From positions 992,001 to 1,056,000 of the forward strand of contig NTMA01000008.1 of NCBI GenBank assembly GCA_002917075.1: a DNA stretch of 64,000 nucleotides, in the 5' to 3' direction. Shown here in pieces: positions 23,322-33,677 of the stretch. The translations under genes and the position numbers were made by a program. This DNA comes from Hawksworthiomyces lignivorus (taxonomy: Eukaryota; Ascomycota; Sordariomycetes; Ophiostomatales; Ophiostomataceae). The notes beneath the pieces were generated by a model. The model saw only the letters and a program-made list of their open reading frames with translations. It was not told the DNA's origin and searched no databases. How positions within the stretch are numbered: position 1 is the stretch's first letter; every line of letters starts with the position of its first letter.

Positions 23322-25103
23322 TTAAGCTTCGCTTCGACGCTCTCCAGCGTCAGCGTTATCAATCAGCTCAACTTCTCCGTAGCGTTTGCCGTGGTTGACT
23401 TCGTCAACTAGGTAATTGAGCCTATCTGGCACCTTGCTCGTCTGCCATGCCCGAACACCGGAGGAAAAGATAACGTCCATATCTGCAAGTCTACGGTCAG
23501 CATTACACATTGGTACAACCCTGCGTTCCACGTACCTTCGAGAGATCGGCCCTTCGTTTCGGGGAATAACAAGAATACGTGGATTCCTGCGGCGACATTG
23601 AAGGACCCAAATATTAAAAATGTTCTCCACTGTAAATTTTGGAAAGCTGACGGCGTGTAGTAGTCTGCATGATCTATGAGTATTTATTGCTGCGGGCGGT
23701 CTCTTCTGATCAACTTACTGTTCGCAAAGGCGAATAGCCAATTTGCTGACGTCGCGACCGACACAGCCTTGCCTCTGAGTCGCTGCGGAAAGATCTCAGG
23801 TGGATAAGCCCAACCAATAGGGTTCCATGTGCATGAGTACTGGCATGTCGTTAGCATCAAGACAGGCAGAATGCTTTTGGTGTTTGACTTACTGCTGCAA
23901 CCAGCAGATATGTGCATGCTATGACAGCTCGTTGCGCGTTGGATGCGTCAGAGTTAATGACCCACGACACAGCCTTGGTTCCGTTCAGTCCCCCAGGGAC
24001 GTAGTGCCCGTTAGTGGCCATAGTACCGGCGGTGGCGTAGAGAAATATCATCATCAAGGCCGATCCGATCATTAGTGCGGGGCGACGACCGAGTCTGTCG
24101 ATGTAGATAATTGCTGGCAAAGTAAAGATGACCTGCACGGCATACTGAACACCCGCTGCGATGAGGCTGACGTTTCCTGTGAGTCCGCTCATCTGAAAGA
24201 TGTAGCTGACGTAGAAGAGAATGGCATTGTTACCAGACAGCTGGGTCCAGATGTGGATGAAGATGCCAGCCATTATACGCTGAATGTTGTTGCGCTGCAC
24301 CAACTCTGACCATTTCACGTCGCCCATTTCCCTGCTCGCTTGCATGCTTTCTTGAATCTCGGCATACTCAGCTTGTACTAGTGGGGCTTCAGTGTCTCCT
24401 TTGCCATGAAGAAGTGCGAGTACAGCTAAACATTCGTCGAAACGGTCCTTTGAAGCCAGCCAACGCGGCGACTGGGGGAAAAAGAAGAGGGCAACGAATA
24501 AGATAATTGGTGCTAAGGCCTGAACTGTTAATATCGTTAGCGATTAAGCCGGTAGTGCTAGAGGAAGGTGCTCTTCATACTGCCCCATGGAATGCGGAAG
24601 CCAGCTGTCGTTCCAGTCTGCATTGATCCAAAGGCCATGAAATACATTGTCAAGGCCCCCCAGTTGCTCGCCCAAGGTTGGATTGACAGCACGCGGCCTC
24701 GGATTTCCCTTGGCGTGAGCTCTGCGAGATATACCGGACCGGAAGAAGTGAGGATGCCGACGCCGCCGCCCGAGAGGAGCCTGCCAACGATGAGCATAGC
24801 CACATTGACACTCGCTGACGACAGCACAGAACCAAGGACGAACAGGACGCAGGCAATCTGCACGGTCAAGCGCCGGCCGAGTCGGTCAATCAGAGCAAAA
24901 GCTACAAAGCAGCCGAGAAACGAGGCACCCGAGATGCTCGCGGTGATGCCGCCGGTGACATTGGAGTCGGGGTGTCCGTAGTACTCTTTGAATTTCTCGT
25001 AGGAAATTATGCCAGACATTGATGAGACATCAAAGCCCTGCAGCAGCCCACCTATGGCCAGAAATGCCGCCAAGGCGTAGACATTGGTGATCGTGTAAGT
25101 CAT
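23322..25103 (-). CDS. MFS sugar (hexose-type) transporter
   Basis: Five exons on the minus strand, 25103-24581, 24524-23893, 23839-23719, 23664-23536 and 23482-23322, give 521 residues. It is a 12-TM plasma-membrane protein of the sugar porter family. Signatures are visible: GGLLQGFDVSSMSG in TM1, DRLGRR after TM2 (73-78), LAELTPREIRGR, FFPQSPRWL, the TM7 IWTQLSGNNAILFY, the second DRLGRRPAL, WAYPPEIFPQRLRGKAV, and the C-terminal PETKGRSLEDMD. The TM1 start FLAIGGLLQGFDVSSMSGI resembles fungal hexose/quinate-like porters. It is transcribed convergently with the P450 next door (160-nt gap). Substrate specificity cannot be read from sequence alone. Confidence 0.93.
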
Positions 25104-25753
25104 TTTCTAGAATGAAGACGACGAGCGTCGGGTGTAGGATAGCCTGCGTTCCAACAGGAGCACGACTCAACGTTGCTTTGCAGTCAGAACAGCACAAACT
25201 GAGATCTCGAGATCTGACTGTCTCGAGACACTCTTGATTTGAACATGAAGAGTCTGTTTAGTGAAGTTTATATGACTCAGATTTGCTTTCTTCGACCTCC
25301 AGTCATGGAGTACAATCTGGGGCTCCGCGACATCCGCGACACGGCTGAGGCTGGTACCATGGACCTTGTGAGTGTTGCTTTAGAATATGGAATTGGACTA
25401 GGCAACGGCTAAAAAGTCATCAAGGCCTTCGATTGAGCTAATTTAGTTAATGGTTTGCTATTTTACAGCTCCGGGCAGAGCAACCATAGATCGGGGGTTT
25501 CTTTTCGTTTATTTTTGCGACGCCTAAGCGAGTGCCAATTCAGCTATTAATTTGTGCAGTTCCTTTCATTAGATTGAAGCTGTGTGTTATGCCATCACGC
25601 TGGATCTAAGCTTGTTGAAAGACAACGACAGGCCCAGCTGTCCAGCTGGAGCAACGACAAGGAAGCCATTCAATTGACTGGCATTATTTTCGTATTGTTA
25701 TTACTCCTTCAAAATCGTTCTTCGTGTTAGAGACCTTCGATTATTTACAAACT

Positions 25754-25787
25754 CGCGGAGCTCGGAGCGCTTCGCGGAGCTCGCAGT
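25754..25787. repeat. 15-bp GC-rich direct repeat, two copies
   Basis: TCGCGGAGCTCGGAG (25754-25768) and TCGCGGAGCTCGCAG (25773-25787) match at 14 of 15 positions and are separated by CGCT. Each contains the palindrome GAGCTC. The block stands out as GC-rich in an AT-rich spacer. Confidence 0.8.
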
Positions 25788-25951
25788 TTTCAACTAGCGC
25801 AGATTAGGAATTTTCACACACAAAATCAAGAATCGTTCTCGTTAACGAGAAAGCACAAGACAAATCACGTTATTACTACTTATGTGAAATTACCATATCA
25901 GCCAGCTGTACGATTAGAAGTTGCTGAACGACTGCTTTCAAGCATCCCCTG

Positions 25952-26236
25952 TTAGAATGACGGAGAAGTCAGCCCATAGGGTGTCCAGTTCCAGCCCGGC
26001 TCACCATTGAGACCGGTAGCTATCTGCACGGCTATTCCGTATTCTTTAATTCCTTGGCGCATATTCTCCGAACCGGTGATCAATCCAGCGTTGAATGTGC
26101 TAACTGTAGCTGAAGCCTGCGCAGTGCCATCTAAATATTGGGCGCCATTGGGATTGCGTAACAGTGCTGTGGGGATATCCATCATAAACAAGCTTGCCGG
26201 CTTAAAAATAAACAAAGCAGCCCAGGTGAAGTACAA
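25952..26236 (-). CDS. Doubtful ORF or gene relic
   Basis: A 94-codon open frame on the minus strand without an ATG at its reported start (first ATG pair near 26181). The C-terminal half (GTAQASATVSTFNAGLITG followed by NGEPGWNWTPYG) reads like real protein rather than random translation, but I do not recognise a family. It may be the last exon of a larger gene or a pseudogene remnant. No upstream exon could be assigned with confidence. Confidence 0.22.
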   Translation of the reverse strand: MYFTWAALFIFKPASLFMMDIPTALLRNPNGAQYLDGTAQASATVSTFNAGLITGSENMRQGIKEYGIAVQIATGLNGEPGWNWTPYGLTSPSF

Positions 26237-27029
26237 AATTGGGTTTGGAAGAGTTTTGGAAGAGAGTACTCGAACTTCAGAGATTTTATCTGTCGTGTTG
26301 GTAAATACGTATTATATGTCACTTAGGCACGATGATCACAAAGCTATCTCGACCGTATTGTAGAAACAGCTTAGAGGACAATTCTCGACAGTTTCAAACG
26401 TCGAGTTCAAGCCCACATGGAAAATAACAAAGGTTTCTTAGTGTGAAAGATGCCTTATCCAAAGTTTAAATAACAGGCTTTGAAAAATATAATACAAGAA
26501 AACGGCCCACGCTCGAGAACAGTCAGCTCAATGTAGTAGGTACATAACAAAAAAAAAGATTTTGCCTTGTGAAAAGTAACGCTTTCCGGCTCTCACAACC
26601 CGAAAATTGCAGGCATATTCTCTAACAAGATGGCCTTATTTGCGAGATGGCGGTCGGATGCGCAGCCGAATGTCTGATATGTTGGTTCTTAGTGCAGACA
26701 GCAAACCGGCCTAACCAAGATATCCAATTATCCCTGTCTCTTTTCCGCTTAGAACCATATCGGTATACTTTAGAGGCAGTAGAACGTCATAAGAGCTGCT
26801 TATGATGTTCTAAAAGGACTGGATTCACCAACGTGGTGCGCTTTAGCAATAGCCACAGAACAGTCCGCCGCAAGCAATCCGTGAGTTCTGGGTATGAATA
26901 ATGCATGAATCGAAGGTTCAGATACAAAACAGGTAGTTCAAGGAAAACAAAGGAAACAACGGCTAGGCTGACGAATAGCGGACCATCTCAGATCTTATCC
27001 TTCTTGCCCACAGCTTCCCAATCTTGCTC

Positions 27030-27494
27030 TTAGTTCTTCTCCAGGCGGCCGCGCATCTTGATCAACGCCTCCTCGACAAAGAAGACCACCACGGCGCCAA
27101 CTACACCCCACGGCAGCACCAAGCCTGCCCAGTTCCATCCTATAACAGCAAAGGAGAAATAGAGGTGGAACCGCAGGCACTGCATGGCCGTGAGGCCCCC
27201 GCACGTGCGACCAACATCCTGGCGCGCCAGCAGGTCGTAGAGCCGGTTGCCGGCGAAGTAGCCTTGGTAGAGGGCATAGAGGACGAAGAGCAGGACGGCG
27301 AACTCGCGCAGGCTGATGCTGGTCGGATTCTGGGCCACGGCGGAGATGCGGTCCAGCCGCTCGGAGAAGAAGCGCTGACGGCGGTTCTGGCGGTTAATGA
27401 GGTGGCCGTTGATGACTTGTGGCCTCCCACCCGAGCGATCGCCGGGCTTAGGGAAGTTAGCTGCCGGATTACAGCAGGCGCCGTACACTGACAT
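27030..27494 (-). CDS. Small membrane protein, unknown function
   Basis: A single-exon 154-residue protein with a clean ATG at 27494. The first 55 residues are polar and basic. Then come a hydrophobic helix (EFAVLLFVLYALYQGYFAG) and, after a short loop with two Cys (RTCGGLTAMQC), a long hydrophobic stretch (FAVIGWNWAGLVLPWGVVGAVVVFF) able to span the membrane once or twice. A basic tail ends the protein. GC-rich codon use matches the real genes around it. I do not recognise the family; it could be a small ER or mitochondrial membrane protein. Additional upstream exons cannot be excluded. Confidence 0.55.
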   Translation of the reverse strand: MSVYGACCNPAANFPKPGDRSGGRPQVINGHLINRQNRRQRFFSERLDRISAVAQNPTSISLREFAVLLFVLYALYQGYFAGNRLYDLLARQDVGRTCGGLTAMQCLRFHLYFSFAVIGWNWAGLVLPWGVVGAVVVFFVEEALIKMRGRLEKN

Positions 27495-28496
27495 GGTGGA
27501 AGAGATTGAGGCGGCAGAGAAAATTCTTGGAGAAGAAGCGGAGCGGAAGGAGAGTCGTCAAAATCTGGGCAGAAAAGATAATGTACGGCGTCTCGGGTAG
27601 CGGCGTACAGGTAAAAGAAGCGTTCTGGGATATGAATTCAACCAACTCGTAGACGCAGTGGACAACTTGGCTCAAGCGGTGACAGAGGGACAAGAGGACA
27701 CTTGAGGTGAAGAAGTCGAAAAACAGAGCGAAACGAACGAAACAAAGTGGGCCGCTGAAAATCGATCCTTCGCCGCAGTGGTTGCCTTGTCTAGGCCTGG
27801 CCTCAACGCAAGAAGAAGAAAGGGGAAATTATCGCCGCTGAAACTTTACTCGCAGCTCGGCGCGACTGCCGTCTTGGCTGGCACCAAATTCACGCGACTC
27901 TGTCATGTGATGGAGATGACAAAGACAAGACGATCAGTAAATCGCCTCTCTTTTTTGCCACCAAACAGCCCTGAAGACAATAGTAAATATGTACAGTGAA
28001 TCACTTGCCGCCTTTACAAACAAATCCCAGCTTTCACCTGGCAATTATGTCAACGACAAGAATGATGTTACTTTAATAATGTGCGAACCTCTTTCCTAAA
28101 ACCATGATGAAAAATATTACAGACTGATATTCAACTTGACGGCAAAGTTAGAGCCGCCAACCAATTTACGGTAATACGCTTTTGAAATATCAAAATCTAC
28201 ATCGCTGCAGGGAGAATAAGGGAATAATATAGCAGTTGACATTGAATCAGTTCTCGATAGAGAAAAAATCTCGCCCTTTTACGGAGAAATTAGATTGCAA
28301 AAGGAGATCTAAATAAAATTAAAAACTTCAATATATAAGTGATCATTTCAGGACGGAAAGAGGCAGCCGGGGTAATAACACAGTAACATTCAACATCGTG
28401 AAACCACAGGAGACGCATCAAGATAAAGTCTCAAAAGACAAAGATAACGAGCGTATAAACACTCTGAGATAGACTAAAAAGAACAATCATCAAACT
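27495..28496. other. Intergenic, no gene seen
   Basis: About 1 kb forming the shared upstream region of two divergent genes (the small membrane protein on minus and the SRA-YDG protein on plus). It is AT-rich toward 28000-28490. No site stands out. Confidence 0.55.
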
Positions 28497-29711
28497 ATGT
28501 CCACCGCCAGAGGTGTTCCGCCTGTGGCTGGGGCCACACCTGGGCAGCCAGCGAGTGGGCTACAAGTGGACAACAAACGGTCCTTTGCAAGCCAGGTAGC
28601 CTACATCAAGAACCTGCGGCAGCGCGTTCTCCAGTCACTGGCCGTGCAGTTCAAGAATAGCCTCTCGCAGAAAGAAGGTGCACGTCCGCCAGACCCCTCC
28701 CGTGTGGCCGAGCTGGAGCAGTTCCTGGTGTATCTCGATGAGCAGGTGGCCATAACGCCGCGGCTGCGTGACGCCACATTCATCGACAAGGGCCTCGACG
28801 TCATTCTGGCACCTGCATACGGATTTCCGCCGCAAATTGTCGCTGCGGCCGAGGCGCTCAAGCAGAAGTGGGAAGGTCAAAACTGGGGCGCAGCCGCGGA
28901 AGGGGCCACAGACGCGAGCCAGCCAGGCGAGGGGGCCGGGGGCAGTACGCCGCAGCAACCGGCCATCCATCCTGTCCCTGGTGGCAGCCACAGCAGCAGC
29001 AGCCGCGACGCGGACGGCGTCGTCATCACGCAGCCGCCGAGGGAACACCCCATCTTCGGTGAGCACGGCATCATGCACGGCATCGTCATCACGCGAGGCG
29101 CGGGCCGCGTGGCTTACCGGCGCAACCCGCAATACCAGCCGCGGAGCACCCAGGTCTTTGGCCACAACGGCCTCTCCGTCGGCGCCTGGTGGCCCATGCA
29201 GATGGTCGCCCTCGTGCGCGGCGCCCACGGCAGCAGCCAGGGCGGCATCGCAGGCAGCGCCCACGGCGGCGCCTACAGCATCGTCGTGGCCGGCAGCTAC
29301 GACGACCTCGACCGCGACGAAGGCGACGTCGTGTGGTACGCGGGTAGCCGCGCGTCGGGAGGCGGCGGCGGCGGCCACCGCCACGGGGCGGCGTCGTCGT
29401 CGTCGTCGACGCGTGGCGGCACCTTCACCCAGGCCCTGCGCACGTCGGCGAGCACGGGAAAACCCATCCGCGTGCTGCGGTCCGCCTCGGCCAAGAACTC
29501 GGCCTGGGCACCCAGCGTCGGCATCCGCTACGACGGCCTCTACCGCATCGCCCGCGTCGAGACCTGCGCCGCCCAGGACGGCAGCGGCGGGCGCGTGGAG
29601 CGCTTCGAGCTGCGCCGCCTGCCTGATCAGACACCTCTAGAGGAGGTCGTGCGCTCGTCACCCACGAAGCAGCAGAAGGAGGACTTCAAGAAGATCCAGC
29701 AGGGGTACTGA
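28497..29711 (+). CDS. Stand-alone SRA-YDG domain protein
   Basis: An intronless 404-residue protein. The N-terminal part (25-130) is helical and of unknown fold. A low-complexity Gly/Ser/Pro linker leads to an SRA-YDG domain from about residue 186 onward. It starts IFGEHGIMHGIVITRG, continues FGHNGLSVGAWWPMQMVALVRGAHG and AYSIVVAGSYDDLDRDEGDVVWYAGS, and closes with VGIRYDGLYRIARVE (the YDG signature). A Gly/His/Ser-rich insertion interrupts the domain near 285-310. In UHRF1, plant SUVH proteins and bacterial restriction enzymes this fold flips and binds modified cytosine. No RING, SET or nuclease domain accompanies it here. A nuclear role in recognising methylated DNA is an inference. Extreme GC3 is consistent with a native gene. 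Confidence 0.88.
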   Translation: MSTARGVPPVAGATPGQPASGLQVDNKRSFASQVAYIKNLRQRVLQSLAVQFKNSLSQKEGARPPDPSRVAELEQFLVYLDEQVAITPRLRDATFIDKGLDVILAPAYGFPPQIVAAAEALKQKWEGQNWGAAAEGATDASQPGEGAGGSTPQQPAIHPVPGGSHSSSSRDADGVVITQPPREHPIFGEHGIMHGIVITRGAGRVAYRRNPQYQPRSTQVFGHNGLSVGAWWPMQMVALVRGAHGSSQGGIAGSAHGGAYSIVVAGSYDDLDRDEGDVVWYAGSRASGGGGGGHRHGAASSSSSTRGGTFTQALRTSASTGKPIRVLRSASAKNSAWAPSVGIRYDGLYRIARVETCAAQDGSGGRVERFELRRLPDQTPLEEVVRSSPTKQQKEDFKKIQQGY

Positions 29712-31391
29712 AGTGCAACGACACGGAGAACAGCATGAATACGGCGTAAAGGTGTTCCAGGAAACAGATACCACAACGACAAAAGTTGATGATGCATTAT
29801 GGTTAAGGATACCTTGCTTTCATTTGCTTTTAATTTTTTTATCTTGTTGCATTTCTTTCATTTGTGCCTATGCCTTTGTTTGTTCCTTTCTACTTCTGTT
29901 CTCAAATGCATAGCACATTACTCTGGATTTCAGATATGAATCAATTCGCTCGATGCTGTTGAGCTCGGCTTTTTTACATTAGATCTCTCCTACAACGCAG
30001 ACCAGAATACGCTGCTTCATAGCTCACTCCTCGCCTTAAACACATTGATTTACATGATAAAGCATATGCTGGTCTGTTTACAGCAAAGCAACCGGGCTGT
30101 TGTATGAGTCCTAGATGACAGCAAGCACCAACTCTTGTGTTTAGAGGCAAAACTAATTTCGCTTAATTGAAAGAAAAAGAACAAAAAAAAAAAAAGGCAT
30201 CAATGGATTTAGAAGAGTCATTGCAACTGAACCGAAGTTTGATACGACGTGCTATTCTTCGAGTTGCAGGATTGGGTGGCCGTGGGAGGCATAAGATAGC
30301 ATATAGGGACTTACTGGTGATATCTACATCTACGGCCACATGTACAGCGCGGAATCGAAGAACGAAACAATAACCGGTGTATGTCCGGAAGCTACCTACT
30401 GTGCTTACAGGCATGATGTAGGTCAACCAGGTGAATGCCCTCACAATTCAATACGACCATGGCATTTCATTTTCCTTTCATTGGTGTTATTATTGGAGTG
30501 ATTCTTTGTAATTCGTACCCCAGTCAAGAACTCTAAAGTGCAGTCTTCTCTCTAACTGCGTCAGTGTTCTGGATCACCTTAGACAATATACTAGGTTTCC
30601 CCGTTTGTATCCATCGTGAAACATGTCTAGCAATCCCACGTTATTCCACGGCACGTCACCCTGTCACATTGCCCCAGGAAAATAACAGCGTCCATATCGC
30701 TGTGGTTCTCTGTCCAGGGAGAGAATGCTAATCAAGGATTGCGAGGCTAGTATCAACCTATTGTGTCTGTCACCCTGGAGCAACTTGCGGCCTTTTGGCG
30801 GGCCACTTTTCGATCTCCGCCTTGGTTATCTCCCAATTCCCTTGTATTCATGAGTATGCACTCCTCCGTAAATGCCCTCATTTCAAATACAGTTTATAAT
30901 TGCTGTCTAGTTTCTAGGAACTACAGGTACCTAGATGTGCTCTTCTAGTTGCCGATTTCACTTTTCTATTGCCAAAGAGGTTCCCAGATCAAGCAAGTGC
31001 TCGACGTTCCAGTAAAGACCAACTGGGGCAATTGCCTAATATGGTACGGTAGCAGCTACCTGATAGGGAACGGTGGCAGATGCCTAATTGAGACTAGGGA
31101 TAGCGGATTAAGTGGCACTGTAACGTACCTGGTGCGCTGCAGCTTCCCTAAATTACGAGCTAAATGACGCTATCGGCTTCCCGTTTGACGCGGGAAGAGC
31201 GATCGGCGCCGCTGACGCTGTGGCGGTGCGATAAGCACAACCTCGTTTCCCCTCTCGAATAGGCCGCTATCAACAACAAACTCGCAATGCAAACTCGCAA
31301 GACGGGATTGAGGGACAAAATCGTGCGTCTGCTCAGTTGCGCCGCCTGTAAATGGCTCGAGCTCCCTTAGGCATCGACAACACGAAGCACA
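29712..31391. other. Intergenic, no gene seen
   Basis: About 1.7 kb, AT-rich, with a 13-nt poly-A run near 30183. Short ORFs are not supported. The last 200 nt are the likely promoter of the S28 peptidase gene. Confidence 0.55.
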
Positions 31392-33257
31392 ATGCGTTTT
31401 GATCTGTGTGCGTCATGGGCCGCGGCAGCTGGCATCCTCGCTATCCTGCCTTACAGCGACGCTCTACGGACATGGCAACCCATTAAGGAGCTGCGGAAAC
31501 AGGTATGTGTCAGAAGATAAGTTGTGCGACAAGTGGCAATTGCGCCTAATGCGATCCAGATTCATGACTATCCCTCTGCCTCCGATGTCCATGACTACAA
31601 TGCCGCCGAGGACCACCCGCTCTACCCTGCCTACAACCTCACCGGCGTCCCCGTTGACCACTTCCACAACGACTCCATCTACGAGCCGCATGTCGACGAC
31701 ACTTTTAATCTGCGATACTGGTTCGACGCCCAGTACTACAAACCCGGTGGGCCGGTCATCGTACTCGCTGCGGGGGAGACCAGCGGCAAGAATCGTATCC
31801 CATTCTTGCAGAAGGGAATTGCCGCTCAGCTAGCCCAGGCCACCAACGGCCTCGCCGTCATCCTTGAACACCGCTATTACGGCACCAGCTTCCCGTACGA
31901 TAACTTGACCACTGCGAGCCTGCGCTTCCTCCGGACGGAACAGGCTCTGGCCGACACGGCGTACTTCGCGGAGCACGTGCGGTTTCCCATCGCATCGGAG
32001 GGACAGAAGGACCTTGATCTTTCTCCGAGCAGCGGCCGAGCGCCATGGATTGTATACGGCGGGTCGTATGCGGGCGCGTTTGCTGCGTTTCTTCGCGTCT
32101 TATACCCAGATATCTTCTGGGGCGCCATCTCCTCATCAGGAGTCACTGTAGCCATCTACGACTATTGGCGCTACTACGAAGCACAGCGGCTGTATGGCCC
32201 GCCGGCATGTGTCAAGTTGACACAGAAGCTGATCCACGTCGCGGATCAGATCCTGCTTGCGGGGCGAAGAGAGCAGGAAGCTGCGGCCGATGACCAATCG
32301 CTGCTCTACACACAACAGCAGCCCCAGCAACAGCTGGGGCCTGCGAAGCCAGCCGCTGCCCGTGTTGCCCAGCTCAAGACCACATTCGGCTTCGGCAATG
32401 TTACACACGACGACGATTTTGCCGCAATCCTCAGTGACGCCATGGGCGGCTGGCAGAGCACCAACTGGGACCCTGCTGAGAGCAGCCCAGACTTCAGCTA
32501 CTATTGCGGCAACGTGACCTCTGAAACGTTGCTGTATCCCGACGTAGCGAACCAGACCGCCAGCGTCCAGGCGCTACTGGCGGCGACGACCTACCATGAT
32601 GAGGCGGACGCGCTGACAGAGCCGCTGCTCAATTTCATCGGCTGGGTGCAGGCCACGCATCGCTGTGGTGGCGGCGACAGCGAGAAGGATGAGCACAAGA
32701 CCCAAGACATGTGCTTCTCCAACCACAACACCACCTTTTACCACCAAGACGATCTCCGCCAGCACTGGCGCTCCTGGTCGTACCAGTACTGCACGCAGTG
32801 GGGGTATTTGGGAACAGGATCAGGTGTGCCTGAAGACCAGCTGCCGTTGATAAGCCGCTTGCTGGACCTGGACTATCTCTCCATCATCTGTCGCGAGGCG
32901 TTTGGCGTCACAACTCTACCCGACCTGGAGTCCGTCAACAAGCATGGCGGCTTCGACATCAGCTACCCGCGACTGGCCATCGTGGATGGCGAGGCAGACC
33001 CGTGGCGGGCGGCTACGCCTCACGCCTTTGAGAGTGGAAACCTCAACCGGACGAGCACCACTGATGAGCCGTTCCTCCTGATCGGCGGTGGCGCAGTGCA
33101 CCACTGGGATGAGAACGGCCTGCTCCCCAACGAGACGACTTCCGACCTGCCCCCGCCACCGGTGCGGCAGGCGCAGGCCGACGAAGCAGCATTCGTGCAG
33201 GCATGGGTTGCAGACTGGGCCAAGCAGAATGAAAGACATGGCAACGAGCTGGTGTAA
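31392..33257 (+). CDS. Secreted S28-family serine peptidase (prolyl carboxypeptidase-like)
   Basis: Two exons, 31392-31502 and 31560-33257, give 602 residues. The first exon supplies the start and a signal peptide (hydrophobic AAAAGILAIL core). The mature protein begins with the S28 pattern: LTGVPVDHFHNDSIY, then FNLRYWFDAQYYKPGGPVIV, HRYYGTSFPY and YGGSYAGAFAAFLR with nucleophile Ser206. The charge relay continues with Asp517 in DGEADPWRAATPH and His551/552 in VHHWDENG. Family members remove residues after proline from peptides (lysosomal Pro-X carboxypeptidase, DPP2; fungal homologues act outside the cell at acidic pH). The Gln-rich stretch near residue 290 is an insertion. Several N-x-S/T sites fit secretion. 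Confidence 0.93.
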
Positions 33258-33677
33258 TTAGTCGGCTAATACGAGTACTTCTTGGGGAAGCGTTTCTTGT
33301 CCTACGACATGTTCCTGCGTCTAGAGCAATATTATGATTGGGTTTCAAATACGTGAATTGCAAACCACCTTTTTCTGCCGTGAGTGGTTGGTCACCCTCC
33401 TAAGAGAATAGCACTGATTCAATGAATATACACAGTGAACCAAATAAGCACAAGGAGATCCCTCCATTTGTGTCTTGACTCCCTGTTTTGAAATTTTCAG
33501 GGTTCGATGTCCCCAACAAAGCCCAAAAAATCTCTCCAAAATAAAAAACGCCAGCCAGAATAAAACTCCGCTTCCCAGGTATAGCTCGCTCTATGCAGTT
33601 GGGAACCCAAAAGTAGAAATGAAAAGGAAAGAAAAAGCGAATGCGTGATTTGTGCTGTCTCCCGGCCAGGTCTCACA
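33258..33677. other. Short convergent spacer
   Basis: About 420 nt between the convergent S28 peptidase and GH76 genes. It is AT-rich and probably carries both 3' untranslated regions. Nothing else is seen. Confidence 0.6.

Larger units (their letters stand above)
25104..27029. other. Intergenic spacer with a short direct repeat and one doubtful ORF
   Basis: About 1.9 kb between the MFS transporter and a small membrane-protein gene. It includes a GC-rich direct repeat at 25754-25787 and a doubtful ORF at 25952-26236, listed separately. The rest is AT-rich and featureless. Confidence 0.5.
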
